From assembly GCA_018056165.1 (NCBI GenBank), contig JAGPGD010000009.1, forward strand, positions 1-61,813: a stretch of DNA of 61,813 bases, given 5' to 3'. Of this stretch, positions 17,442-27,000 are shown in pieces. Within the stretch, counting starts at the first letter, position 1. Each line of letters begins with the position of its first letter. This stretch comes from Paludibacteraceae bacterium (GTDB lineage Bacteria; Bacteroidota; Bacteroidia; Bacteroidales; Paludibacteraceae). The notes under the pieces are model-generated. The model saw only the letters and a list, made by a program, of their open reading frames with translations. It did no database searches and was not told the origin of the DNA. A program made the translations under genes and the position numbers.

Positions 17442-18449
17442 TCAACGCTTTAAAAATTTAATTCCAATAACTCCAACATTATATAAAAATTTATTGAAAA
17501 TCATTTCAAATCTACCATACTCTACCAATTGTCCTCCAAATCTTGCTTTGAATTCTCTTACGCCATAGCCTTCGTCAGGTTTTCCTGCTCCCATCATGTC
17601 GAAATATTCAAAACCGTTTTCTGCTGCAAATTGTATGGCTGCCCATGTTGCCAATGTAGAAGGGAAAATTTTTTTATATTCTCTATCCAACCCACAAACA
17701 AACCATTCATAGAGAATTTTATTATCAAATGAGACACTCATATTCCCTCCAATAATTTTATTGTTGTATTTAACGACAAATAAATGGCCAAAAGATTGGA
17801 CAGCAAGTTTTTCAAAAAATTCGTATGGGAAAAGTGGTGTTTTAATTTTTGTCCGATATAACTCCTTCAGTAATTCATAGAATTCTTTAATGTCTTTCTT
17901 ATTTTTAGTTTCAACAATTTCAGCTCCTTCTTTTAGAGAAAGTTTAATATCCCGTCTTTTTGTGCTGCTTAGCTGTTTGTAGCATTGTTCAATGTTTGGA
18001 GTTGGGACATGAAAATTCAAATGCTCCTGATAGATAAACCCTGCTTTCTCAAAATATGGACGATATTCGCTGTAATCGTTAAAATTCCTGCATTCAATAT
18101 AAATGGCTTTTTTGCGAAGTTCGTCTTTCAGATATTCGAGCAAAGCCACCAAAGTGTCAGGTTCAATATTCTTGTCCAATAAAATTCCTCCTGGAATAAT
18201 GGCTCGCCGACTGAAAAACTGCTTTAATTTTCCGCCTTCTGCTTGGATATATCCGCAAACAATTCCTTTCAGTTTTCCATCCTCAGCCACACCATACAGA
18301 AAAGGTTTTAAAAAAGATAATGAAGTGTAAAATTGATAACACTCCGGTGTTTGGAAAAAGGAAGCAACGGGAGAATTCTCTACCAGAAATTTCCACTGAT
18401 CCAAAGCTATCTCATTTTCACCATTCAGCAAAAATACTTTATTTTCCAT
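17442..18449 (-). CDS. FemAB/GNAT-like aminoacyl- or acyltransferase
   Basis: A 335-residue protein with two GNAT-like halves, matching the FemAB-related and GNAT proteins common in exopolysaccharide loci. Visible elements are SSTKRRDIKLSLKEGAEI near residue 140, IIGGNMSVSF near 230 and the C-terminal YFDMMGAGKPDEGYGVREFK. The start is ATG 18449; a TTG two codons earlier also opens the frame. It overlaps the 3' end of the amidotransferase gene by 11 nt. The acceptor is unknown; it may attach an amino acid or acyl group to a sugar amine. Confidence 0.75.
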   Translation of the reverse strand: MENKVFLLNGENEIALDQWKFLVENSPVASFFQTPECYQFYTSLSFLKPFLYGVAEDGKLKGIVCGYIQAEGGKLKQFFSRRAIIPGGILLDKNIEPDTLVALLEYLKDELRKKAIYIECRNFNDYSEYRPYFEKAGFIYQEHLNFHVPTPNIEQCYKQLSSTKRRDIKLSLKEGAEIVETKNKKDIKEFYELLKELYRTKIKTPLFPYEFFEKLAVQSFGHLFVVKYNNKIIGGNMSVSFDNKILYEWFVCGLDREYKKIFPSTLATWAAIQFAAENGFEYFDMMGAGKPDEGYGVREFKARFGGQLVEYGRFEMIFNKFLYNVGVIGIKFLKR

Positions 18450-19599
18450 TACCAATAATTTCTTCTTTGAACAATGATTGAGGCTTATGTAAAAAGATTT
18501 TGTTGATCAACCACGAATATAAAGTATGATACTTGCGAAATAAATTATCATAAGAAGGATAATCCTTATAACTTTTATTAGGTTGTTGAAACCATTGGGT
18601 AAAATCTTCCCTCGAAATATCAAGTTTTTTACATAAATAATTGATCATTTCATCTTTTTCATCACGATTATACGGTAAAGAATTTATTTCAGCTATTGCC
18701 TTTTCTCTTGATATTTCTCCACTCATAACTTGAGCAGAAAGGGTTATTTTTCTTTTATCGATACCAAATTTTTCATACAACCAATAAGACATGGTGAAAC
18801 GCGTGAGAATATTTTCAAAATGATGTCCGCCATAATATTCCCAGCCATAATGTTCTTTTAAAAATTGTTGGGCTCGGTTTTTATTGTATTCGATGTAATA
18901 ATAGGGATATAGCGTTTTTATTCTTTTTATCATGCCATAATAGAGTAAACTCCCAATGGTATAATTGGGAAATGTTTTTAATTTAACCTTTCCATAGCGA
19001 TGATGTAAGGCTTTCAGTTGTTTTCCATCGCCATAAGTCCAATCCTTAGGTTGAGAACCTTCTGAGCGAAAATCGTTTCCACGCAAAATATAACGAATTC
19101 CTTCTCTATTGGCGATTTTATATAAAACAGCTTTGATTGCCAAGTCGGTTGGTGTATCCATCCATGGTAACGAAGCTTGCATATAACAGGTAATTAAATC
19201 CTTTACTTCGTTGTAATCTATCACGTAAGTTTCCAGATCAATTTTCAATTGTTGGGTCATTCGACGAATATTTTTTACCGCTATGTCGCTGTTAAAACCA
19301 TTATCGAGATTTACAGCCAGTACCCGAAGCCCCCATTCTGATGCCAAATGTAATAAATAACAGCTATCTGTACCTCCGCTAACACCAACAATACAGTCAT
19401 ATCGTTTTCGTTTTCCTGTTTTTTTTATATCTTCCAAAAATTTTTCCCAATCTTTTTGTCCTTTTTCTTCACGAGGATAAGCTTCGACCAAAGCATCAAA
19501 TAAATAAGCATAATTAGATTTACCAGTAGCATCGAACCGAATATCGGGAATGCTTTGATCAAAAACTCCTGTTCGACAGACCTGTCCAATAAATGGCAT
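18439..19599 (-). CDS. N-acetyl sugar amidotransferase (PP-loop; WbpG/PseA type)
   Basis: With HisH- and HisF-like partners, this 386-residue enzyme type converts an acetamido group on a sugar to an acetamidino group. The ATP pyrophosphatase loop VSGGTDS is at residues 72-78, and RGNDFRSEGSQP near 178 is typical. The N-terminal PDIRFD is kept, but the Cys pairs seen around it in most members (CxxC before and CNxC after) are reduced to one Cys (C8), with CRTG and SNYA in their place. An in-frame stop just upstream rules out a longer N terminus. The hisF-like gene ends 2 nt upstream. Confidence 0.83.
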   Translation of the reverse strand: MPFIGQVCRTGVFDQSIPDIRFDATGKSNYAYLFDALVEAYPREEKGQKDWEKFLEDIKKTGKRKRYDCIVGVSGGTDSCYLLHLASEWGLRVLAVNLDNGFNSDIAVKNIRRMTQQLKIDLETYVIDYNEVKDLITCYMQASLPWMDTPTDLAIKAVLYKIANREGIRYILRGNDFRSEGSQPKDWTYGDGKQLKALHHRYGKVKLKTFPNYTIGSLLYYGMIKRIKTLYPYYYIEYNKNRAQQFLKEHYGWEYYGGHHFENILTRFTMSYWLYEKFGIDKRKITLSAQVMSGEISREKAIAEINSLPYNRDEKDEMINYLCKKLDISREDFTQWFQQPNKSYKDYPSYDNLFRKYHTLYSWLINKIFLHKPQSLFKEEIIGNGK

Positions 19600-19601
19600 A
19601 G

Positions 19602-20369
19602 TTATTTAAGTTTAAAATTGTTTGCAATATCTTTTTTCTCAGGATAATTTATAAGAACGCCATAACGGGCACCTGAAAACACAAACATACTACCTGCTGC
19701 AAGACCATTCACCGGTATTTCTTCAAACAATTTTTTCATAGAAGTCAAATCTGCAGCGTCTTCAAGTGCTGTAACGGGTATTTTCACAGCTTCAGCTATC
19801 CGTTTTATAAGAGGAATATTATAACCCTGCATCATACCATCAGCTTCGATGGACTGAACTATCAATTCTCCAATTCCCATATCTTCTATCTGTCTTGTCA
19901 GTTCGTCAACCTTCCCTTGTATTTTCTTTTTTCCGTTATTGATAAAAACAGACTCTTTCCCTTTCCAATCTTTTTTTATATCCATACATCCTATCAGTGT
20001 GGAAGAACCAAATTCACGAACAGCGTCTTTTATTTTTTCAGGTTGTTCAAATAGTAATGATCCCAATACAATTTTTTCTGAACCTGCCTTAATCCGTTCT
20101 TCCATTTGCTTTAAAGTTTTTAATGCCTCCTCCCACAGAGAAAGGTATATATGCTTCCTCTCCTACCTCTTTTACTAATTCCAATGAAATTGGTTGTCCT
20201 TTTTTGAAGCCTGAATATTCAGAAAAATAATTTTGTCGGCTTTTAAAGCGTTAAATATTCGAACGGCATTTATTGGATCGCTAATATATCTCTCATTTTT
20301 AATTTTTTTGTTTTTATTAATGCATTGTTTTTTAATAATAAAAACGGGTATTATACGAGGCCGATACAT
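19602..20369 (-). pseudogene. HisF-like ammonia-channel/synthase subunit, two frameshifts
   Basis: The reconstructed protein reads from MYRPRIIPVFIIK through DPINAVRIFNALKADKIIFL, EEAYIPFSVGGGIKTLKQ, SEKIVLGSLLF and GLAAGSMFVF, a complete HisF-like TIM barrel. It is broken twice. At the T6 run 20200-20205 (plus strand) one base is missing. At the T5 run 20117-20121 one base is extra. Both events are single-base changes in homopolymers. In this context it would be the HisF2-type partner of the sugar amidotransferase and not the histidine enzyme, as no other his genes are near. Whether it is dead, rescued by slippage or a sequence error is open. Confidence 0.85.
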
Positions 20370-20374
20370 AATAA

Positions 20375-20993
20375 TTAAATGTTAACAAAATTCATTAATA
20401 ATTTGTCTTTCGCTTCATAGCTTTTTCAGGATGAAATTGTACGCCAAAAATATTATTTTTCTGAATGACTGAGGCAAATCTTTGTTCGTATTCCGTTTCT
20501 GCCAAACAATTTTCCGAATTATGACAATGTACAAAATAATTATGAACAAAATAAAAATATTCAGTTGGTTCTATTCCTTTTAAAAGTAAATGATCCTTTT
20601 GTTTGGGATACAAAGTATTCCAGCCCGTATGGGGGCTTTTATAGTTAAGGATGTCATTAAAATTAAAACGCTTTACTTCTGCATCTATCCAGCCTAATCC
20701 ATTCGCATTTCCTTCTTCGCTGTAGCGACATATTAATTGCATTCCCAAACAAATACCCAAAACAGGTATTTTTTTATGACAACAGCTTCTTCCAATGGTT
20801 CGATAAAATTTAAATCGTTGATCCTTTGCATTGCTTTTCCAAAATGACCTACTCCGGGAATAACAATATGGTCAGCATGCAATAAATTTATGGGATCAGA
20901 AGTGCATTTAACGCTGATTCTTAAACGTTTAAAAGCTTTAAACAATGATCCTACATTTCCCTCTATTTGATCAACAATTATTACTTCTTTCAT
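20375..20993 (-). pseudogene. HisH-like glutaminase subunit, two frameshifts
   Basis: The two fragments (20733-20993 and 20395-20760) join into one class-I glutamine amidotransferase. It starts MKEVIIVDQIEGNVGSL, with IPGVGHFGKAM, the nucleophile in LGICLGMQ, and His and Glu in VQFHPEKS. The first break is at the T7 run 20769-20775 and the second at the T5 run 20422-20426; each needs one more base. With the second repaired, the protein ends about 14 residues past the Glu at a stop 20375-20377, 5 nt before the hisF start. It should supply ammonia to the HisF-like subunit. It overlaps the GT4 gene by 4 nt. Confidence 0.85.
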
Positions 20994-21919
20994 TTTTTAA
21001 GCAATTGATTATAGATAACAACTATAGCCTCAGCTACTCTTGTATTGCTGTAATTTTCAGCTTTTTCTCTTCCTTTTGTTGGACGTGGGCCTGCGAGTGA
21101 CCTTTTAAGTTTTTCAGTCAGTTCTTCCGGGTTGAATTGGCAACAAAAACATCCATCAACTCCTTTCAGTTGTTCCCTTACATCTCCTACATTTACAGAA
21201 ACAATCCGTATGTTACAGGCTAATGCTTCCTTGATAATTTGAGGTGACCCTTCTGAGAAAGAGGTCATTAATAAAGCATCAGCCCCATTCAGCAACAAAT
21301 TTACTTCTTTTCTTGTTCGGTTGGAAATTTCTTTTAGCTCATATTCAGGAAAATTGCTAATAACTGATTGGGCAAGAGGAAAATTTTTTATTTTGTTCGT
21401 AAAAGAAGAAGGGAACAAAATATATTTTTGAGCAGAGTTCATTCCTAATCGTTTTTTTGCTTCTGTTGAATTGATAGGATAAAAAATTGATAAATCAACT
21501 CCACAAGGAATAATTTGTCCTTTTATAAAAGGTAGTTTTTTCTTTAAATTTTCTGATACAAAAATGCATGAATCTGAAAATAAAGCTGCCATAAATGAGA
21601 TAAACCTGTTGGGAATTTTATTTATATCTGACCCATGAAAAGTAATGACAACAGGAACTTTTCGTTGAAATATACTTAAAAAACCAATATGGCCACCATG
21701 TGCGTGAATTATATCGGGTTGAAAATGATGAATCGTATCTATCAATTTCTCAAATTCATGCATATAACCAACTATCCCTTTTCCTTTTAATGCAAAAACT
21801 TCAAATTGAATGTCGTGATATAAATATTCTATGGCTTTTATTTGATCATAAATAAATGCTTGATCTTTTTCCAAAGAGAAATTTTCTGCATTCCCGCTAC
21901 AAACAATTAAAATTTTCAT
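20990..21919 (-). CDS. Glycosyltransferase family 4
   Basis: A 309-residue GT-B enzyme. The N-terminal domain has PDIIHAHGGHIG and VVITFHGSDI. The C-terminal domain keeps the donor-binding pattern with MTSFSEGSPQIIKEALACN, containing the EX7E motif, near residue 240. At 309 residues it is shorter than most GT4 enzymes (about 350-400), mainly in the linker and N-terminal half. It overlaps the hisH-like gene start by 4 nt, so it belongs to the same operon. The sugar is unknown. Confidence 0.85.
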   Translation of the reverse strand: MKILIVCSGNAENFSLEKDQAFIYDQIKAIEYLYHDIQFEVFALKGKGIVGYMHEFEKLIDTIHHFQPDIIHAHGGHIGFLSIFQRKVPVVITFHGSDINKIPNRFISFMAALFSDSCIFVSENLKKKLPFIKGQIIPCGVDLSIFYPINSTEAKKRLGMNSAQKYILFPSSFTNKIKNFPLAQSVISNFPEYELKEISNRTRKEVNLLLNGADALLMTSFSEGSPQIIKEALACNIRIVSVNVGDVREQLKGVDGCFCCQFNPEELTEKLKRSLAGPRPTKGREKAENYSNTRVAEAIVVIYNQLLKK

Positions 21920-22007
21920 ATAGATCGATAATTTGTTCGGTTTAGTAATTCGTTCGGAGTTTTGATAATTTTCTATTTATCTCCACACACTCCATCCTCC
22001 AAACTTT

Positions 22008-23417
22008 TTATACCAACCCTCTTCCTGCCAGTTTAAACCAGTTCCACCCAATAGCTGCTATAAAAACAAATACCATCCACCACCAGAAATATTTTTTTGA
22101 ACGGTTTGTCACACGACTAATTCCTACTGCTGCTAATATTAATATGAATGGTAAAGCTGGTTGATGAAACCTTTCCGAATGTGCGAACCCACTGAAAGCA
22201 AGTATCAATAAATAACCGATGGTAAATGAACCCATCAATAAATATTTTCGCCACACTTTGTTTTTAATTACCCATATTAAAGCAAATATAACAAAAAAAG
22301 CCAATATGTTTTTTACAAAATTTCCACCATTTATTGTTTGCTGGTTTTCTTGTCCTTCGATATTCACCATTGTAGGGAAAGGAATGACAAGTATTAACGA
22401 GGCAAATACCGTACTGGAAGCATAACGAGCAAAACGATTACCACCAGGACGTTCAGCACGCCATTGCATGGAAATTGTTTGATTTTCTTTCCGATTTTGC
22501 CAGAGACTTTCCACTTCAGAAGATATGCTGGTGCCAGCAAAATATATAATGGTGATACCAATCCAAATCCCGTAAATAACTCTTTTCCAGCTACGAACCA
22601 TTTTATTGGGTGCAAAAACCAATGTGGTTAACACTGCAAATAAGGCAGTCATCCCTAACGCTGTACGAAAAAAGAAGAGAGAAGCACCTAAAAGCGTTGG
22701 AACAAATATATTGATAAAATTAAATTTGCGGTTCCGAAGCAACGCATCTGCTCGTTCAATAAAAGCAACAGTCAGAAAAACCATTTCGGCTTCTTTTAGA
22801 TGAACTCCAGAATAATAAATCAGATTGGGCATCAACATGGCCAGAATGCCAGCTATTCTGCCGGTTGATTCTTCAAAATTGCGTGCGGTAAGTTTATATA
22901 CTAAAACACAAGTCAATGCTCCATAAAAGGCTTTCAGCAGTCGTGCAAAGAGAATCGATTTTCCTGTAACGGTATACAGGCAACCCAGATAAAAGGGATA
23001 TCCCATATCGGAAAAGCGTCCATTAATATAAGCAAAATAAGGTTGGATGTTGCCTTTATGGATCATATCAGCCAACCAAGAAGCTTCGTTGTGATAACCT
23101 GCCGCATCGGCAGCATCAAACTCAAAAGGTTGACCGGTCATAGCTTTATAAAAAAAGTAGCTGAATACCACCCAAACCAGTCTTATTATCAAAGCATTGG
23201 TAAAAAGTCGTTTGGTAAAAACTTTTGGAGACGTTTTACCCCAATGCCGAGTTAATTCGTTGGAAAAATAGAAAAACCCAATTACTTCCACCAATCCGAA
23301 AAATATCCATACCCACGACATGGCATGTGAAAAGAAAATCCAGGTTACTGCAGCCAAAGAAATGACGTACAGCAGCATGGCTTTCTGAGTAAAATATTTC
23401 GGAAAATAATTGAGCAT
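22008..23417 (-). CDS. GT-C-like multi-pass membrane protein
   Basis: A 469-residue protein with about ten membrane helices. Near residue 100 is FDAADAAGYHNEASWL, an acidic loop like the catalytic periplasmic loop of GT-C enzymes (PMT/ArnT type), and GRFSDMGYPFYLGCLY follows. This pattern fits a dolichyl/polyprenyl-phosphate-sugar-dependent glycosyltransferase. A Wzy-type polymerase is the main alternative. It is the first gene of the locus as transcribed, with an 88-nt gap to the GT4 gene. Confidence 0.65.
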   Translation of the reverse strand: MLNYFPKYFTQKAMLLYVISLAAVTWIFFSHAMSWVWIFFGLVEVIGFFYFSNELTRHWGKTSPKVFTKRLFTNALIIRLVWVVFSYFFYKAMTGQPFEFDAADAAGYHNEASWLADMIHKGNIQPYFAYINGRFSDMGYPFYLGCLYTVTGKSILFARLLKAFYGALTCVLVYKLTARNFEESTGRIAGILAMLMPNLIYYSGVHLKEAEMVFLTVAFIERADALLRNRKFNFINIFVPTLLGASLFFFRTALGMTALFAVLTTLVFAPNKMVRSWKRVIYGIWIGITIIYFAGTSISSEVESLWQNRKENQTISMQWRAERPGGNRFARYASSTVFASLILVIPFPTMVNIEGQENQQTINGGNFVKNILAFFVIFALIWVIKNKVWRKYLLMGSFTIGYLLILAFSGFAHSERFHQPALPFILILAAVGISRVTNRSKKYFWWWMVFVFIAAIGWNWFKLAGRGLV

Positions 23418-23432
23418 TCTTTTCTTGTTAGT

Positions 23433-23516
23433 TCTGAGTTTTGAGTAATTCTAATTTTTCTCTCTTGACTCCTTACTCCTTACTTTTCATTCTTAACTCG
23501 CATCCCGCATCTCTTG
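23433..23516. repeat. Degenerate 7-nt periodic tract (left of IS remnant)
   Basis: Twelve successive 7-mers can be read without a gap. They include TCTGAGT, TTTGAGT, TCTCTTG, ACTCCTT, ACTCCTT, ACTTTTC, ATTCTTA, ACTCGCA, TCCCGCA and TCTCTTG. The shared pattern is roughly nCTCnTn. It lies between the GT-C gene start and the IS remnant. It is not coding. Confidence 0.5.
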
Positions 23517-23574
23517 TCAATGCTTGAAATAAGTTGACTATAATAAAGTAACAAATTTACTAAATTAATTTATT

Positions 23575-23940
23575 ATGGCACGATTAAAAGAATTAAAAAT
23601 GACAACGGCTGAATGTCGTCAACGTCGTTTCAGTGATAATTTCAAGATTCAGAAGATTCGAGGAATTGAGGCAGGGATCACCAAAGTATCAGAGATTTGT
23701 TCTCAATATCAAGTTGCGAGCAAAAATGTTTATCTTTGGATAAATAAATTTGGCAGTATGAAGAACAAAAAAGGAACGAATGATTATAGAGACTGAGAGC
23801 GATACACGTCAATTAATCGCTCTAAAGAAACGTATTTCTGAGCTTGAACAAATCATAGGACATAAATAGATTCTTATTGATTTTCAGTCAAAGATGATAG
23901 ATTTGGCAGAAGAAACTTATGGAGTTGATATTAAAATTGT
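23575..23940 (+). pseudogene. IS3-family transposase OrfA remnant
   Basis: The frame starts MARLKELKMTTAECRQRRFS and continues with a helix-turn-helix (VSEICSQYQVASKNVYLWI), as in IS3-type OrfA. A frameshift near 23775 moves the reading to the frame beginning at 23780, which gives a leucine-zipper-like segment (LIALKKRISELEQIIGHK). An amber stop at 23867-23869 interrupts it, after which ILIDFQSKMIDLAEETYGVDI, the usual OrfA end, can still be read. OrfB is absent. The element is dead and 3'-truncated. Confidence 0.82.
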
Positions 23941-23980
23941 AAAAACGGTCAATGTTATTTAGGCATTAACAACTAACTAA
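23933..23980 (+). repeat. Copy 2 of a dispersed repeat of about 45 bp
   Basis: This stretch, containing CGGTCAATGTTATTTAGGC, follows directly on the OrfA remnant and is nearly the same as 3764-3809. The match starts where the normal OrfA sequence stops, so it probably marks the deletion junction or the far end of the element. Confidence 0.6.
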
Positions 23981-23993
23981 AAATTCGCATTTT

Positions 23994-24063
23994 CACCTCG
24001 AGCCTTATATCCCTATCCCGCCTCGTACCACGTATCTCGAAACTCGAAATTCCTAAACTCTTT
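23994..24063. repeat. Degenerate 7-nt periodic tract (right of IS remnant)
   Basis: Ten 7-mers can be laid end to end, with the clearest part CTCGTAC, CACGTAT, CTCGAAA, CTCGAAA, TTCCTAA. The pattern is less regular than in the left tract but has the same CTC core and 7-nt step. It ends at the mfd stop codon. Confidence 0.45.
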
Positions 24064-27000
24064 TTATTTTTGAAAACTGCTTGATATTTCTTGAGGTTGA
24101 AATTTTATTTGCTCCAGATTTGCTTTCAGTTCATTAAATAAATGCAAAGCATCATCCACTGTTTTAATATGGAAGAAAGCAATGGAACGTTTCCCGTTTT
24201 TTTCCTGCAAACTACATTGAGTGGGATGCAAAGCTGCATATTGTAAAAGTGTTTCAAAAATATCGGATTGGTAATACGATTCAGCATTAGAAACAAGGTA
24301 AGCAATCATTTGCTGATTTTTTAAAACGAGCTTTTCTACACCAAAATACATGGCTATCCATCTTAGCCGAACCAATTGGATGAGATTTTTTCCTTGTAGC
24401 GGGATTTTTCCGAAACGATCTTCTAATTCTTTTTCAAATTTAAGCAATTCATTTTCGTTTTCGATATTGTCCAATTCACGGTATAAACTGATTCGTTCTG
24501 AAATGTTTTCCACATATTCAGCCGGGAACAAAAGTTCCAGATCAGTATCAATCTGACAATCAGTAACAAATGTAGTAGGAGTATATTCTTTTTCTTCTTT
24601 GTATAAATCAGCAAATTCTTCATTTTTCAATTCTTGAACGGCTTCATTCAAAATTTTTTGATAAGTATCATATCCCAGTTCAGCAATAAAACCGCTTTGT
24701 TCAGCACCCAGCATGTTTCCTGCTCCTCGAATATCCAGATCTTGCATAGCAATATTGAATCCGCTGCCTAAATCGGTAAAAGTTTCGATAGCTTCCAGCC
24801 GATGTCGTGCTTCAGGTGTTAATAAATGGAAAGGTGGAGCAATCAAATAACAAAAAGCTTTTCTGTTACTTCTTCCAACTCTGCCACGTAATTGATGCAA
24901 ATCGCTTAACCCAAAATTGTGAGCATTATTAATGATAATGGTATTGACATTGGGAATATCAATACCCGATTCAATAATTGTGGTGGTTACCAACACATCA
25001 TAATCGTAATTAATAAAATCAACAATGATTTCTTCCAGTTGGTCGGATGGCATTTGACCATGAGCAACTGCTACTCTGCATCCAGGCACGAGTCTCTGAA
25101 TTAATGATTTGACAGAATAAATATTTTGAATGCGGTTATGAACAAAAAATACTTGTCCATTTCGGTTCATTTCAAGTTGAATAGCTTCACGAATTACTTC
25201 TTCATCAAACTGATGAATTTCTGTCTGTACAGGATAACGGTTGGGTGGGGGAGTATTGATAATGGATAAATCTCTGGCTCCCATTAAGGAAAATTGCAAA
25301 GTACGTGGAATAGGCGTAGCAGTCATCGTCAACGTATCAACATTTACTTTCATCTGTTTCAATTTTTCCTTAACTGCAACGCCGAATTTTTGCTCTTCAT
25401 CAATGATAAGCAATCCCAAATCTTTGAATTTTACCGATTTACCAACTAATTTATGTGTTCCAATGATAATATCAATTTTTCCTTCACTTAATCGTTCCAG
25501 AATATCTTTGGTTTCTTTTGCACTTCGGGCACGTGTTAAATATTCCACATTGCAAGGAAAATCTTTTAATCTTTCTTTAAATGTGTTGTAATGCTGCAAA
25601 GCCAGCACAGTTGTAGGTACCAGTACAGCAACCTGCTTATTATCAGCCACAGCTTTAAAAGCAGCACGAATGGCTATTTCTGTTTTTCCAAAACCTACAT
25701 CTCCACAAATTAATCGATCCATTGGAATGGGTGTTTCCATGTCTTTTTTTACATCAGCAGTAGCTTTTGTCTGATCAGGTGTGTCTTCATAAATAAACGA
25801 AGCTTCCAGTTCCTGTTGTAAATAGCTGTCAAGTGAAAATTGAAAACCTTGTTCTGCTTTTCGTTGTGCATAAAGTTGAATCAATTCACGAGCAATATCC
25901 TTTACTTTCGATTTGGTCTTTTCCTTCAGTCGTTCCCAGGCTCCTGAACCAAGTTTATTAATACGAGGAGTTTCACCTTCTTTACCTTTGTATTTTGAAA
26001 TGCGGTGAAGTGAATGAATACTCACAAAAAGAATGTCATTGTCTTTATAAATGAGTTTCACCATTTCCTGCATTTTTCCATTGTTTTCCATACGAACCAA
26101 GCCTCCAAAAGTGCCAATCCCGTGATCCACATGCACTACGTAATCGCCAATTTTCAATTGATTCAATTCTTTGAGCGTCATAATGACTTTCCCATGACGA
26201 GCCTGGTCGGTTTTCAACTGGTATTTATGAAAACGGTCAAAAATCTGATGATCAGTGTAACATAAAATTTTTAAATCTTCGTCGATAAAACCTTCATGCA
26301 AAGTATTTTTGACAGGTATAAATGGAATATTATCGCCACGATCTTCAAAAATCATGGCGATTCGGTCAGTTTGTTTGGTGCTATCACTGAGGATATAAAC
26401 TTGATAACCTTCTTCAATTTTTTTCTTTAAATGATCGCTGATTAAATCGAAATTTTTGTGAAAAACAGGTTGTGGAAGAGTATTAAAATTCAATCGAGAA
26501 GTTATTTTAAAATAATTTTTCTCTGTTCCTGTTTCTATTTTTCGAAATGGCGTGATAAAGTTTATTAATTCATTCCCTGTAATGTGCGTTTGATGTAAAT
26601 CAGCAATACTTTTCTGGGTATTTATTTTAACGAGAATTTCATCATACAATTGATTAATTCGTTCTTTAATAAAAGAAGGATTGTTAATGACAATAATGGT
26701 ATTTTTTGGGAAAAATTCAAAAAATGAAACATGAGGAGAAACGTTGTCGTGATGCAAATTTGGAATAATTTCTATCTCGTTTTTTGTTCCTTTTGAAAGT
26801 TGGGTTTCAATATCGAATATACGAATGGATTCAATTTCGTTACCAAAAAAATCGCAACGATAAGGTTGTTCAGAAGAAAAAGAAAAAATGTCCAGTATTC
26901 CACCGCGAACAGAAAATTGACCCGGTTCATAGACAAAATCTACTTTATTGAAGCCGTACTGGAATAGCGTTTCTGTAATTTCATCCAGATTAGTTTGTCC

